NCBI RefSeq assembly: GCF_031426495.1
Contig: NZ_JANPLK010000017.1
Location: 1-64,000, forward strand
Origin: Gemmatimonas sp.
GTDB taxonomy: Bacteria > Gemmatimonadota > Gemmatimonadetes > Gemmatimonadales > Gemmatimonadaceae
Length of the DNA stretch: 64,000 nucleotides
Direction: 5' to 3'
The position numbers and the translations under genes are program-made. Below the pieces are notes generated by a model. It was not told the DNA's origin and did no database searches. It saw nothing but the letters and a program-made list of their open reading frames with translations. Shown here piece after piece: positions 17,075 through 25,379 of the stretch (within the stretch, counting starts at the first letter, position 1; each line of letters starts with the position of its first letter).

Positions 17075-18358
17075 ATGCCTTCGTCGACCTCCGAACCGGC
17101 GTTTCCACGGCGGGGCGGTGTCTTGCACGCGGAGCAGGTGCCCCTGCCGGCCATCGCGGCCGCGGTAGGCACCCCCACGTACGTGTACAGCGCGAATACG
17201 ATCCGCGCCCGCCTGCAGCGCCTCGAGCAGGCGTTCGCGAGCGTGCCGCACCGTATTCATTTCGCGATGAAGGCCAATTCGAATCTCGCGGTGCTGCGTT
17301 TGCTGCATGAGCTCGGAGCCGGCGTTGACATCGTGTCGGGCGGGGAGCTCTTCCGTGCCCGCGAAGCCGGATTCACCGGCCGCGATGTGGTGTTCAGTGG
17401 CGTCGGAAAGACGGTACGCGAGATCGAGCAGGCGCTCGAGGAACGCGTGCTGCTGATCAACGTCGAGTCGGAAGCGGAACTGGTCACCATCGACGCCGTC
17501 GCGGGCCGCCAAGGCGTCGTGGCGCCCATCGCGATCCGGGTGAACCCCGAGGTGACCGTCGATACGCCGCATGCGTACATCAAGACCGGCGAGAAGGGGC
17601 AGAAGTTCGGGATCCCGCGTGATGACGTGTCGCGTCTCGTCGCCATGGTGCACGAGCTGCCGCATGTCGCCTTGCGGGGCATGGGCATGCACCTTGGCTC
17701 GCAGATCGGCAACGCCGATCCGATGCGTGACGCGCTGCCGCGGCTGCTCGCGGCCATTGCATCGGCGCGTGCCGATGGTCACGCCATCGCATACATGGAT
17801 GTCGGCGGCGGATTGGCCGTACCGTATCACGCCGATGAGCGCGATGCCGACGTGGACGACTATGCGGCGATCGTGCTCGCCGCCGCCCGCGAGACCGGGC
17901 TGACGCTGCTGCTCGAACCGGGACGATTTCTCGTCGCGGAAGCGGGCGCGCTCATTACGGAAGTGCTGTATCGGAAGCATGCGGCCGGCAAGGATTTCAT
18001 CGTGACCGACGCCGGTATGAATGATCTCGTCCGGCCGGCGCTCTACCAGGCCTATCATCGCATTGACGCCGTGGAGTCGATCGAAGGCACCGTCGTCGCC
18101 GATGTCGTCGGCCCGATCTGCGAATCGGGGGACTTCTTTGCGAAAGACCGGCCGATGCCTGATGTGGCGGCTGGTGCCTTGCTCGCCGTACACACGGCGG
18201 GCGCCTATGGCTACACGATGTCGTCCAACTACAACTCCCGTCCGCGCCCCGCTGAAGTGATGGTGGACGGCGATCGCTTCGCCGTGATCACCGAGCGCGA
18301 ACGCCTCGAAGACCTCGTACGCCATGAGCGTGCGCACCTCCAGTGGAGAACTGCCTGA
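17075..18358 (+). CDS. lysA: Diaminopimelate decarboxylase
   Basis: PLP enzyme for the last step of lysine synthesis. The 427-aa product has the PLP lysine in HFAMKANSN, the GVDIVSGGEL loop, HLGSQIG, MDVGGGLAVPY, EPGRFLVAEAG and the active-site CESGDFFAKDR, AGAYGYTMSSNYNSRPRPAEV. ATG 17075 is 8 bases after proS. A GTG at 17048 with GAGG close upstream is an alternative start that would overlap proS. It overlaps the next gene by one base (TGATG). Confidence 0.95.
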   Translation: MPSSTSEPAFPRRGGVLHAEQVPLPAIAAAVGTPTYVYSANTIRARLQRLEQAFASVPHRIHFAMKANSNLAVLRLLHELGAGVDIVSGGELFRAREAGFTGRDVVFSGVGKTVREIEQALEERVLLINVESEAELVTIDAVAGRQGVVAPIAIRVNPEVTVDTPHAYIKTGEKGQKFGIPRDDVSRLVAMVHELPHVALRGMGMHLGSQIGNADPMRDALPRLLAAIASARADGHAIAYMDVGGGLAVPYHADERDADVDDYAAIVLAAARETGLTLLLEPGRFLVAEAGALITEVLYRKHAAGKDFIVTDAGMNDLVRPALYQAYHRIDAVESIEGTVVADVVGPICESGDFFAKDRPMPDVAAGALLAVHTAGAYGYTMSSNYNSRPRPAEVMVDGDRFAVITERERLEDLVRHERAHLQWRTA

Positions 18359-18870
18359 TGCGGATCGGCTTACTGTCGGATACCCATGACCGCGTGCCTG
18401 CCGTCCGCGAACTCCTCGAGCAGATGATTGCCGGTGGGGTGTCGATCGTGATGCACGCCGGCGACTACTGCTCGCCGTTCACGCTGCAGCCGTTTCACGA
18501 TCTGTCGGTGCCGCTGCTCGGTGTGTTCGGACGCAATGATGGTGACCAGGACGCGCTTCAGGCGGCGGCCAAGTCTGGCTTCGGCGCCACAGAACTGTAC
18601 GAATCGCCACACAGCTTCGACCTTGGCGGCAAGTCGGTGCTGCTCATTCACGATCTTGCCGATGTGCATCAGCGCTCCATCGACGGGCATGAAGTCGTGG
18701 TGCACGGCTTCACGCACATTCCCGAAATGAAGTCGCGCGGGGATACCATGCTGGTGAATCCCGGCGAAGGCTGTGGCTGGCTGCACGGCGCGCCCACTGG
18801 TGCCATTCTCGATCTCGACACGAAGGCCGTCGAGTTCCTCAAGCTTACCGGTCCGGAGTGGAAGTTCTGA
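18358..18870 (+). CDS. YfcE/MJ0936-type metallophosphoesterase
   Basis: Calcineurin-like phosphoesterase of about 170 aa. Metal-binding motifs: SDTHDR at the N-terminus, MHAGDYCS, FGRNDGD in place of GNCD, LIHDLAD and HGFTHIPEM. Members hydrolyse phosphodiesters; the physiological substrate is not predictable. Its ATG overlaps the lysA stop and its own TGA overlaps the guaA ATG, so the three are translationally coupled. Confidence 0.88.
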   Translation: MRIGLLSDTHDRVPAVRELLEQMIAGGVSIVMHAGDYCSPFTLQPFHDLSVPLLGVFGRNDGDQDALQAAAKSGFGATELYESPHSFDLGGKSVLLIHDLADVHQRSIDGHEVVVHGFTHIPEMKSRGDTMLVNPGEGCGWLHGAPTGAILDLDTKAVEFLKLTGPEWKF

Positions 18871-20411
18871 TGAACAGCCGTATTCTCATCCTCGATTGCG
18901 GATCGCAATTCACGCAGCTGATCGCTCGCCGCGTGCGCGAAGCCCGCGTCTATTCGGAGATTCATCCGCCGTCCAAGTCGCTCGAATGGATCCGGGCGTG
19001 GAAGCCGGATGGCATCATTCTGTCCGGCGGACCGAGTTCGGTGACGGATGTCGATGCACCCACGATTTCTCGCGCGCTGCTCGACATCGCGCCTGTGCTC
19101 GGCGTGTGCTACGGCATGCAGCTCATCGCGCATCTGGAGGGCGGTGCCGTGGTGGGCGGAGGCCGCCGCGAATACGGCCGCGCGGAAGTCACGATCGACG
19201 AGCCGACGGGATTGTTCAACGGCTTTGATGCCGGCGAGCGCACCACGGTGTGGATGAGCCACGGCGATCATGTGGAACAGGTACCGCCGGGCTACGTCGC
19301 GACGGCGCACAGCGGCCACACGCTGGCCGGCTTTCGACACACCACGCGTCCGATTCACGCCGTGCAGTTTCACTCTGAGGTGGCGCACACGGTGCGCGGC
19401 GCCGAGATCATTCAGAACTTCCTGTTCGGCGTCTGCGGATGCACGCCCGACTGGACGCCGGGCCATTTCATCGATCTGGAGGTCGCGAAGATCCGCGAGC
19501 TGGTCGGCGACAAGCAGGTGATCTGCGGCCTGTCCGGCGGTGTGGACTCCAGTGTCGCCGCCGCGCTGGTGCACAAGGCGATCGGTGATCAGCTCACCTG
19601 TATCTTCGTGGACACGGGGCTGCTTCGCCTGCACGAGCGCGAGCAGGTGGAACGCACTATGCGCGCACATCTCGGCATCAAGCTGATCACTGTGCGGGCG
19701 GAAGATCGGTTCCTGAACGGTCTCGCCGGCGAAGGCGATCCTGAGAAGAAGCGCAAGATCATCGGACACACGTTCATCGACGTGTTCGAAGATGCATCGG
19801 CGGAGGCGGGGCAGGGCGCCGAGTTCCTCGTGCAGGGTACGCTGTATCCCGACGTCATCGAGTCGGTGAGCGCGAAGGGCGGACCGTCGGCGACGATCAA
19901 GACGCACCACAACGTAGGCGGCCTGAAACCCGATATGAAGTTCCGGCTCATCGAGCCCCTTCGCGAGCTCTTCAAGGATGAAGTGCGAAACGTCGGCCGC
20001 GAGCTCGGTCTCCCTGAGGAGATGGTCGGCCGTCATCCCTTCCCGGGACCGGGACTCGCCATTCGTGTGCTTGGCGAAGTGACGCCGTACGCTGTTGATA
20101 TTCTCCGGCGCGCCGACGCGATTTATCTCGAAGAGATTCGCGCCGCGGGCCTCTATCAAGAGATCTGGCAGGCATTCGCCGTGTTTTTGCCGGTACGCTC
20201 GGTTGGTGTGATGGGTGATGGCCGTACGTATGAGCATGTGATCGCACTGCGCGCGGTCACGAGCACCGACGGCATGACGGCCGACTGGTTCTCGTTCCCG
20301 CATGACGTGCTCGGACGCATTTCGAATCGGATCATCAACGAGGTTGATGGCGTAAACCGTGTGGTCTACGACATCAGCTCAAAGCCCCCGGCCACGATCG
20401 AGTGGGAGTAA
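18870..20411 (+). CDS. guaA: GMP synthase (glutamine-hydrolysing)
   Basis: Converts XMP to GMP with glutamine and ATP. The 513-aa product has the class I glutaminase domain (Cys in GVCYGMQL; His-Glu in VQFHSEVAHT), the ATP pyrophosphatase P-loop CGLSGGVDSSVAA, and the C-terminal dimerisation domain ending SSKPPATIEWE, the universal GuaA tail. It complements the purine genes on the opposite strand 9 kb downstream. Confidence 0.97.
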   Translation: MNSRILILDCGSQFTQLIARRVREARVYSEIHPPSKSLEWIRAWKPDGIILSGGPSSVTDVDAPTISRALLDIAPVLGVCYGMQLIAHLEGGAVVGGGRREYGRAEVTIDEPTGLFNGFDAGERTTVWMSHGDHVEQVPPGYVATAHSGHTLAGFRHTTRPIHAVQFHSEVAHTVRGAEIIQNFLFGVCGCTPDWTPGHFIDLEVAKIRELVGDKQVICGLSGGVDSSVAAALVHKAIGDQLTCIFVDTGLLRLHEREQVERTMRAHLGIKLITVRAEDRFLNGLAGEGDPEKKRKIIGHTFIDVFEDASAEAGQGAEFLVQGTLYPDVIESVSAKGGPSATIKTHHNVGGLKPDMKFRLIEPLRELFKDEVRNVGRELGLPEEMVGRHPFPGPGLAIRVLGEVTPYAVDILRRADAIYLEEIRAAGLYQEIWQAFAVFLPVRSVGVMGDGRTYEHVIALRAVTSTDGMTADWFSFPHDVLGRISNRIINEVDGVNRVVYDISSKPPATIEWE

Positions 20412-20415
20412 CCTC

Positions 20416-21930
20416 ATGCGCCTGACGACACGTCGTACGATTCTCACGCTGGCCGCGACAACAATCGCGCTTACATGCAGTTTCTCCTTGTCGGCCCAGA
20501 CGGCACCGTCACACGGCGTCCGTCCGGCGCGCCTGGTGATCCGCGGCGCGACGATCATCGAGGGCAACGGCACGCCGGCGGAGGGGCCTAAGGATATCGT
20601 GATCGAAGGGAACCGCATCGCGCAGATCGTGTCGCTCGATTCTGTCGCGATCAAGGACGGCACGGCGCGACGTCCCACGGGCGACGTGATCATCGATGCG
20701 ACGGGCAAGTACGTGATGCCGGGGCTCATCAATCTGCACGGCCATGTGCAGGACGAGCGCGGTGGTATCGCGCAGCCGCTCGAGTATCAGATGAAGCTCT
20801 GGCTCGGCATGGGCATCACGACAGTGCGTGACGTGTCGAGCGAAACGCCGAAGACGATTCAGTTGCGGGCGCGCAGTCTCAGCGGCGACCTGATCGGCCC
20901 CCGGCTGTATGTCTACGCGCGTTATGCGTACATGCCGGTGCCGCGCAATGAGGTCGAGGCACGCCAGCGCGTACGTGACCTCAAGGCGCTCGGTGTCGAC
21001 GGGCTCAAGCTGTTCGGCATGGACAAAGATGTCTATCCGGCGGTACTCGATGAAGCCCGTAAGCTTGGACTGCGCACGGCCCATCACATGGCGGTTGACG
21101 AGACCAATGCCTGGGATGCCGCCGCGGGTGGCTTGACGAGCATCGAGCACTGGTACGGCGTACCGGACGCGGCGATCACCGATGGACTGCAGAACTTTCC
21201 GTCGAACTTCAATTACGCCGATGAGGGCATGCGCTTCCGCTACGCGGGGCGGTTGTGGCGCGAGGCGGATCCGACGCGGCTGCAGGACGTGCTGAAGGCC
21301 ATGGTGAAGGGCAACGTCGCCTGGAATCCGACGCTCGATATCTACGAGGCCAGCCGCGACCTGCAGCGGGCGGAAACGCAGCCGTGGTTCGCCGAGTATC
21401 TGCATCCCACGCTCGACAAGTATTTCAAACCCGATCCTTCGAACCACGGCTCGTACTTCGCGAATTGGAGCAGCACCGACGAAGCGTATTGGAAGGAGAA
21501 CTACCGCATCTGGTTTCAGGCCGTGCGCGATTTCGAACGGTTTGGCGGCGTCGTCGGTGCGGGAGAGGACGCCGGCTTCATCTACCAGGTGTACGGATTC
21601 GGCTTGATCCGTGAACTCGAGCTGCATCAGGAGGCCGGATTCGCGCCGCTGCGCGTGTTGCAGCATGTCACGGCGAACAATGCCAAGATCCTTGGCGAAG
21701 AGTCGCGTCTTGGCCGCGTGCGCCCCGGGTTCGTGGCCGATCTGGTGGTGATCAACGGCAACCCGCTCGAAGACCTCAAGGTGTTCTATCCGCCGCGCGC
21801 GGATGCGGCGGCCGGTCCCGGTGGCGGTGTGGCGTGGACGATCAAGGACGGCATTCCCTACGATGCGCCGCGCCTGCTTCGCGAGGTGCGCGAGTTGGTG
21901 TCCTCGGCGAAGCGCACCAACGGCCGTTGA
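20416..21930 (+). CDS. Secreted amidohydrolase family protein
   Basis: Exported metal-dependent hydrolase of the imidazolonepropionase-like type. The first ~27 residues form a Sec signal (RRTILTLAATTIALTCSFSLSAQ). The mature part opens with a beta-sandwich strand (VIRGATIIEGNG), then MPGLINLHGHVQDE with the HxH metal pair, GLRTAHHMAVDE, SIEHWYG, GAGEDAGF, and closes with RPGFVADLVVINGNPLED. Length is 504 aa. Substrate is unknown; relatives act on cyclic imides or dipeptide-like compounds. It starts 4 bases after guaA. Confidence 0.85.
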   Translation: MRLTTRRTILTLAATTIALTCSFSLSAQTAPSHGVRPARLVIRGATIIEGNGTPAEGPKDIVIEGNRIAQIVSLDSVAIKDGTARRPTGDVIIDATGKYVMPGLINLHGHVQDERGGIAQPLEYQMKLWLGMGITTVRDVSSETPKTIQLRARSLSGDLIGPRLYVYARYAYMPVPRNEVEARQRVRDLKALGVDGLKLFGMDKDVYPAVLDEARKLGLRTAHHMAVDETNAWDAAAGGLTSIEHWYGVPDAAITDGLQNFPSNFNYADEGMRFRYAGRLWREADPTRLQDVLKAMVKGNVAWNPTLDIYEASRDLQRAETQPWFAEYLHPTLDKYFKPDPSNHGSYFANWSSTDEAYWKENYRIWFQAVRDFERFGGVVGAGEDAGFIYQVYGFGLIRELELHQEAGFAPLRVLQHVTANNAKILGEESRLGRVRPGFVADLVVINGNPLEDLKVFYPPRADAAAGPGGGVAWTIKDGIPYDAPRLLREVRELVSSAKRTNGR

Positions 21931-23294
21931 GCATCGCAGTCGATTCCAGCCGGGACTGGCGCGGAGATCTGCGTGACATGGCGCGCATCGCCATGCCGAT
22001 CGTGTTCATCAATCTGGGTATTCAGGCCATGGGCGTGGTGGACGCGCTCATGGTTGGCAAGCTCGGTGGTGCGGCGATCGCTGCGGTTGCGTTGGGGAAT
22101 TTCTATTTCTTCAACGCGAGCGTGTTCGGCATGGGGCTGCTTTGCGCGATCGATCCGGTTGTCGCGCAGGCGGTCGGCGCCGGTGATCACGAGGCCGTCG
22201 CGCGCGGCGTGCAGCGCGGGTTTGTCCTCGCGGCCCTCGTGTCCGTAGTCGTACTGCTGGCACTGTTGCCGGTTGAATGGTTTCTGCTGACGCTCGATCA
22301 GCCGGCCGATGTGGTGAAGGAAACATCGGTGTATACCTATCGTCGGGCGCTGGCCATCGTGCCGTTCTTTGCGTTCAACGTGTTCAGGCAAACGCTGCAG
22401 GCGATGGGGCCTGTCCGCCATATCCTCATCGCCGCGGCGGTGGCGAACATCGTGAACGTGTTCGTGAACTGGTTGTTGATCTTCGGCAATGCGGGTGCGC
22501 CGACGCTCGGCGTGGAAGGGGCGGGCTACGCGACCGCGATCTCGACGTGGGTGATGGCGCTGGTGCTGCTCGCGTTGGCGTGGCCACTGTTGCGTCCGGC
22601 CATTCGGCCGTGGCGCCGAGAGACGCTGCATTGGGCGCCGTTCCTGCGCATGCTGCGCATTGGTGTGCCGATCGGTGTGCAGTGGTTCTTCGAGAGCTTC
22701 GCCTTCGGACTCACGGCGCTCTTCATGGGATGGATGGGCACGGCATCGCTCGCCGGACATGAGATCGCGCTGAACATGGCGGCGATGACGTTCATGGTGC
22801 CGCTGGGGATTTCCGGTGCGGCGGCCGCCGTGGTTGGGCGCGCTATCGGCCGCGGCGACATGCCGTCGGCGCGTCGCGACGCGGTGGCGGCCATCGCGTG
22901 TGGCGGCGGTGTGATGTGCATCAGCGGCGTGATCTTCATGCTCGCGCCCGAGTGGCTCGCCACGCGCTACACGACGGAAGCCGCCACGGTTGCGGTGGCC
23001 GTGTCGTTGATTCCGCTGGCGGGCATGTTTCAGGTCTTCGACGGCCTGCAGGCCGTCACGAGCGGCGTGCTGCGTGGAACGGGCGACACCCGTGTGCCCG
23101 CCATCCTGCATCTGGTGGCGTTCTGGGGCGTGGGTATTCCGCTCGGGATGTACCTAGGGTTCCGCACACCGCTGCGCGAACGCGGACTGTGGTTGGGGCT
23201 CGTGGCCGGATTGGCCGCTGCCGCAGTCTTACAGAGTCTCCGCGTCGTAAATCGCTTGCGCCTGGATATCCGCCGCCTCGTCGTCGATCAGTGA
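21927..23294 (+). CDS. MATE-family multidrug/sodium antiporter
   Basis: Polytopic efflux protein of about 455 aa with some 12 membrane helices in two homologous MatE halves. The first half begins RIAMPIVFINLGIQAMGVVDALMVG and the second LRIGVPIGVQWFFESFAFGL. I start it at TTG 21927, which overlaps the amidohydrolase stop (TTGA); ATG 21978, just before ARIAMP, is a plausible later start. The frame extends far upstream inside the previous gene without a real domain. Drug specificity is unknown. Confidence 0.9.
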   Translation: MSIAVDSSRDWRGDLRDMARIAMPIVFINLGIQAMGVVDALMVGKLGGAAIAAVALGNFYFFNASVFGMGLLCAIDPVVAQAVGAGDHEAVARGVQRGFVLAALVSVVVLLALLPVEWFLLTLDQPADVVKETSVYTYRRALAIVPFFAFNVFRQTLQAMGPVRHILIAAAVANIVNVFVNWLLIFGNAGAPTLGVEGAGYATAISTWVMALVLLALAWPLLRPAIRPWRRETLHWAPFLRMLRIGVPIGVQWFFESFAFGLTALFMGWMGTASLAGHEIALNMAAMTFMVPLGISGAAAAVVGRAIGRGDMPSARRDAVAAIACGGGVMCISGVIFMLAPEWLATRYTTEAATVAVAVSLIPLAGMFQVFDGLQAVTSGVLRGTGDTRVPAILHLVAFWGVGIPLGMYLGFRTPLRERGLWLGLVAGLAAAAVLQSLRVVNRLRLDIRRLVVDQ

Positions 23295-23309
23295 TTACTG
23301 ATCGACGAC
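23280..23309. terminator. Bidirectional hairpin between convergent genes
   Basis: GTCGTCGATCAG (23280-23291) pairs perfectly over 12 bp with CTGATCGACGAC (23298-23309) around TGATTA. It contains the MATE stop codon and lies 7 bases from the stop of the opposing PTS gene. No clear T-run. Confidence 0.5.
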
Positions 23310-23316
23310 CACGACG

Positions 23317-23769
23317 TTAAACGCGCTTCTCTTCGAGCAGGGCCATGAACTCCGCCGGAGAGCTGGTCTCCAGCAGGCGGCCCGGTACGTCGCTCTCCTT
23401 GCTGAACTGCGCGATCTTTCCCAGTACCGGCAGATATTGGTTCGAGACCTCGAGCGGCGGCGCGACAATGAGGAAGAAGAAGTTGACGGGCTTGTCGTCG
23501 ATGGCCTTGAAGTCGACCCCGTCTTTCTTGCGGCCGAAGGCCACGCGCAGACGGTTGACGACAAGGCTGCGGCAATGCGGGATCGCGATTCCACGGCCAA
23601 TGCCGGTGGAGCCGAGATTTTCGCGCCGCTTGAGCATCTTGAACAGCATGCCCTCGGATTTTTCATCGAGCTTGAGCAGCCCGATGAGTTCCTTGAGAAT
23701 TTCGTCCTTGCTCGTACCCTGAAGCTCGAGCTGGACAGCGTCTTCGGAGAAGAACTCGCGCAGTTCCAT
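23317..23769 (-). CDS. PTS IIA-like (PtsN/fructose-type EIIA) protein
   Basis: A 150-aa EIIA type-2 domain. It starts MELREFFSEDAVQLEL and carries the phosphorylatable His in GRGIAIPHCRS at about residue 65, followed by APPLEVSNQYLPVLGKIA. No EIIB or EIIC is nearby, so it more likely regulates (as PtsN does in nitrogen-PTS) than transports sugar. I place the start at the ATG at 23769; the frame runs much further upstream but antisense to dusB. Confidence 0.88.
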   Translation of the reverse strand: MELREFFSEDAVQLELQGTSKDEILKELIGLLKLDEKSEGMLFKMLKRRENLGSTGIGRGIAIPHCRSLVVNRLRVAFGRKKDGVDFKAIDDKPVNFFFLIVAPPLEVSNQYLPVLGKIAQFSKESDVPGRLLETSSPAEFMALLEEKRV

Positions 23770-23850
23770 AGCCTTGTATCCTAACCATGGGGACGCCGCT
23801 GTCAAACCTCTGCGTTGCTCGCCCGAGACCGGCCCGCTAAGTTCAAGCGC

Positions 23851-24900
23851 ATGTCCCGTAAGACGTTTCCATTCCGTGTGCCCCATTCGGTGCCACTCTA
23901 TCTCGCGCCGATGGCTGGCGTGTCGGAATCTCCCTTCCGACGGCTGTGCCATTCGCATGGCGCCGACGTGGTGGTGACGGAGTTCCTGTCGGCTGAGGGC
24001 ATCCGTCGCGAGAACGAAGCCACGATCAGCAAACTGCGTTTTTCGCCCGATGAGCACCCGATCGGCGTGCAGATCTTCGGTGCCGATCCCGCCGCTATGG
24101 CCGACGCGGCCGCCGTGGTGACGGACCTGTTCATGCCGGACTTCGTCGATATCAATTTCGGCTGCCCGGTCAAGAAGGTCGTGCGCCGGAATGGTGGGTC
24201 GGGATGTCTGCGCGATTTGGACCTGGTACAGGAAATCATACGGGCTGTCTCGAAGGCCACGCCGCTGCCGGTCACGTGCAAGATTCGCAGCGGCTGGAGC
24301 GAGGAGATGCGCGACCCGGTTGGCATTGCGTTGCGTTGTCAGGACGCGGGCGCTCGCGTGCTCGCGTTGCACGCGCGCACCCGGACGCAGATGTACACCG
24401 GGCAGGCGAACTGGGACGAGATCGCCAAGGTGGCGGAAGCGCTCGACATCCCGGTGTTGGGTAACGGCGACATCAAGACGGCGGCCGACGCCAAGCGCAT
24501 GCTCGACCATACGAAGGCCGACGGCATCATGCTGGGGCGCGGCTCGTACGGCCAGCCGTGGGTGTTCAAGCAGGCCCGCGCGCTCTTCGAGGGCCTGCCC
24601 GTGCCGGAAACGCCCGGTGTGCACGAGCGCTTCGCCATCGCGCTCGATCACGCCCGTTTGGTGCAGGGCTACGAGGTGGACGCGATCGGCGCCGCGCTCG
24701 AGTTCCGTAAGCACCTTGGTTGGTATGTGAAGGGGCTCCCGAATTCGGCCGACCTGCGGAAGCTGTTGCATCAGGTGCGCGACTTCAGCGAGGTCGAGGA
24801 GATCTTCTCGAATTACCTGCTCCACTACGAGGAGTACCGGGCGCAGCGGCTGGCGGCCAGCGACCCGGACGTGTCGGATCTGACCTGCGAAGCCGCCTGA
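23851..24900 (+). CDS. dusB: tRNA-dihydrouridine synthase
   Basis: FMN enzyme that reduces uridines in tRNA. The 349-aa product has the TIM-barrel start LAPMAGVSESPFRR, the DINFGCPVKKVVRRNGGSGC segment with the catalytic Cys, KIRSGW, LHARTRTQMYTG, GNGDI and GIMLGRGSYGQPW. The C-terminal helical domain includes the FRKHLGWYVKGLP motif typical of DusB. Start ATG 23851. It is divergent from the PTS gene across 81 bases in which I see no other feature. Confidence 0.93.
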   Translation: MSRKTFPFRVPHSVPLYLAPMAGVSESPFRRLCHSHGADVVVTEFLSAEGIRRENEATISKLRFSPDEHPIGVQIFGADPAAMADAAAVVTDLFMPDFVDINFGCPVKKVVRRNGGSGCLRDLDLVQEIIRAVSKATPLPVTCKIRSGWSEEMRDPVGIALRCQDAGARVLALHARTRTQMYTGQANWDEIAKVAEALDIPVLGNGDIKTAADAKRMLDHTKADGIMLGRGSYGQPWVFKQARALFEGLPVPETPGVHERFAIALDHARLVQGYEVDAIGAALEFRKHLGWYVKGLPNSADLRKLLHQVRDFSEVEEIFSNYLLHYEEYRAQRLAASDPDVSDLTCEAA

Positions 24901-24929
24901 TCGCCGCTGGTACTCGGCGCCGTGGGCAG

Positions 24930-24959
24930 TTGCGGGAACCGCCGGTGCTCCCCTAGTGT
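24930..24959 (+). promoter_or_regulatory. Candidate ssrA promoter
   Basis: TTGCGG (24930-24935), an 18-base spacer, then TAGTGT (24954-24959), placing a start near 24966 and about 20 bases before the mature tmRNA 5' end. Found by eye. Confidence 0.35.
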
Positions 24960-24984
24960 ACGGAGTGGTGCAGGACCGTTAGCC

Positions 24985-25338
24985 GGGGGTGACTGGCTTC
25001 GACGGGGTTGGTGAAGCTCTGGTTGCGTGCCCAGGTCCTCGAGCACCTGGTAAAACACTCGGGAAAATTCCAATCGCGAACAACAACCTCGCGCTCGCCG
25101 CCTAACCTTCGGGTTACCGGCAGTGCTCACAAGGCAGCCCGCCCGGGGCGGCATGTGAGTATCGCAAATCTGGGCTAGTCTGACGTCACGCCTGCGGGCG
25201 TTGGGCAAAACTTTAGCAGGCTTGTCTGGACGTGGGCTTTCTGTTGGCCAGCGGACAGAGACCTCAATCAACAGAATACGCACGTAGACGCTGGGGTCGA
25301 TTCAGTCTCGGACAGGGGTTCGATTCCCCTCACCTCCA
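24985..25338 (+). ncRNA. ssrA: Transfer-messenger RNA (tmRNA)
   Basis: Rescues stalled ribosomes and tags their products for proteolysis. The 5' end GGGGGTGACTGGCTTCGACG is the tmRNA hallmark. The 3' end has the T-arm GGTTCGATTCCCCTC and CACCTCC, which closes the acceptor stem with GGGGGTG, then discriminator A. CCA is not encoded (ACT follows), so it must be added. The reading frame at 25076-25105 encodes ANNNLALAA and stop; with the alanine carried by the tRNA-like part the tag is AANNNLALAA. It is about 354 nt, a one-piece form. Confidence 0.95.
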
Positions 25339-25343
25339 CTTGG

Positions 25344-25379
25344 GCGCCTCACCGCAATCGCGGTGGGGCGCTTTTGTTT
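25344..25379 (+). terminator. Rho-independent terminator of tmRNA
   Basis: GCGCCTCACCGC (25344-25355) pairs with GCGGTGGGGCGC (25360-25371) with one G-U pair and an AATC loop, followed by TTTTGTTT. It abuts the stop of the convergent FMO gene and may serve both. Confidence 0.9.

Noticed and set aside
15186..17108. A 640-codon minus-strand frame opposite hisS and proS, and similar ones opposite pnp, mreC, lysA and guaA
   Set aside because: All mirror well-identified genes on the plus strand and show Arg/His/Ala-rich, domain-free translations.
23770..24825. Upstream extension of the PTS IIA-like gene to about 500 codons
   Set aside because: The extra part is antisense to dusB and has no domain; the ATG at 23769 gives the normal EIIA length.
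24825..25283. A minus-strand frame across the tmRNA region
   Set aside because: The region is the tmRNA; the frame has no homology pattern.
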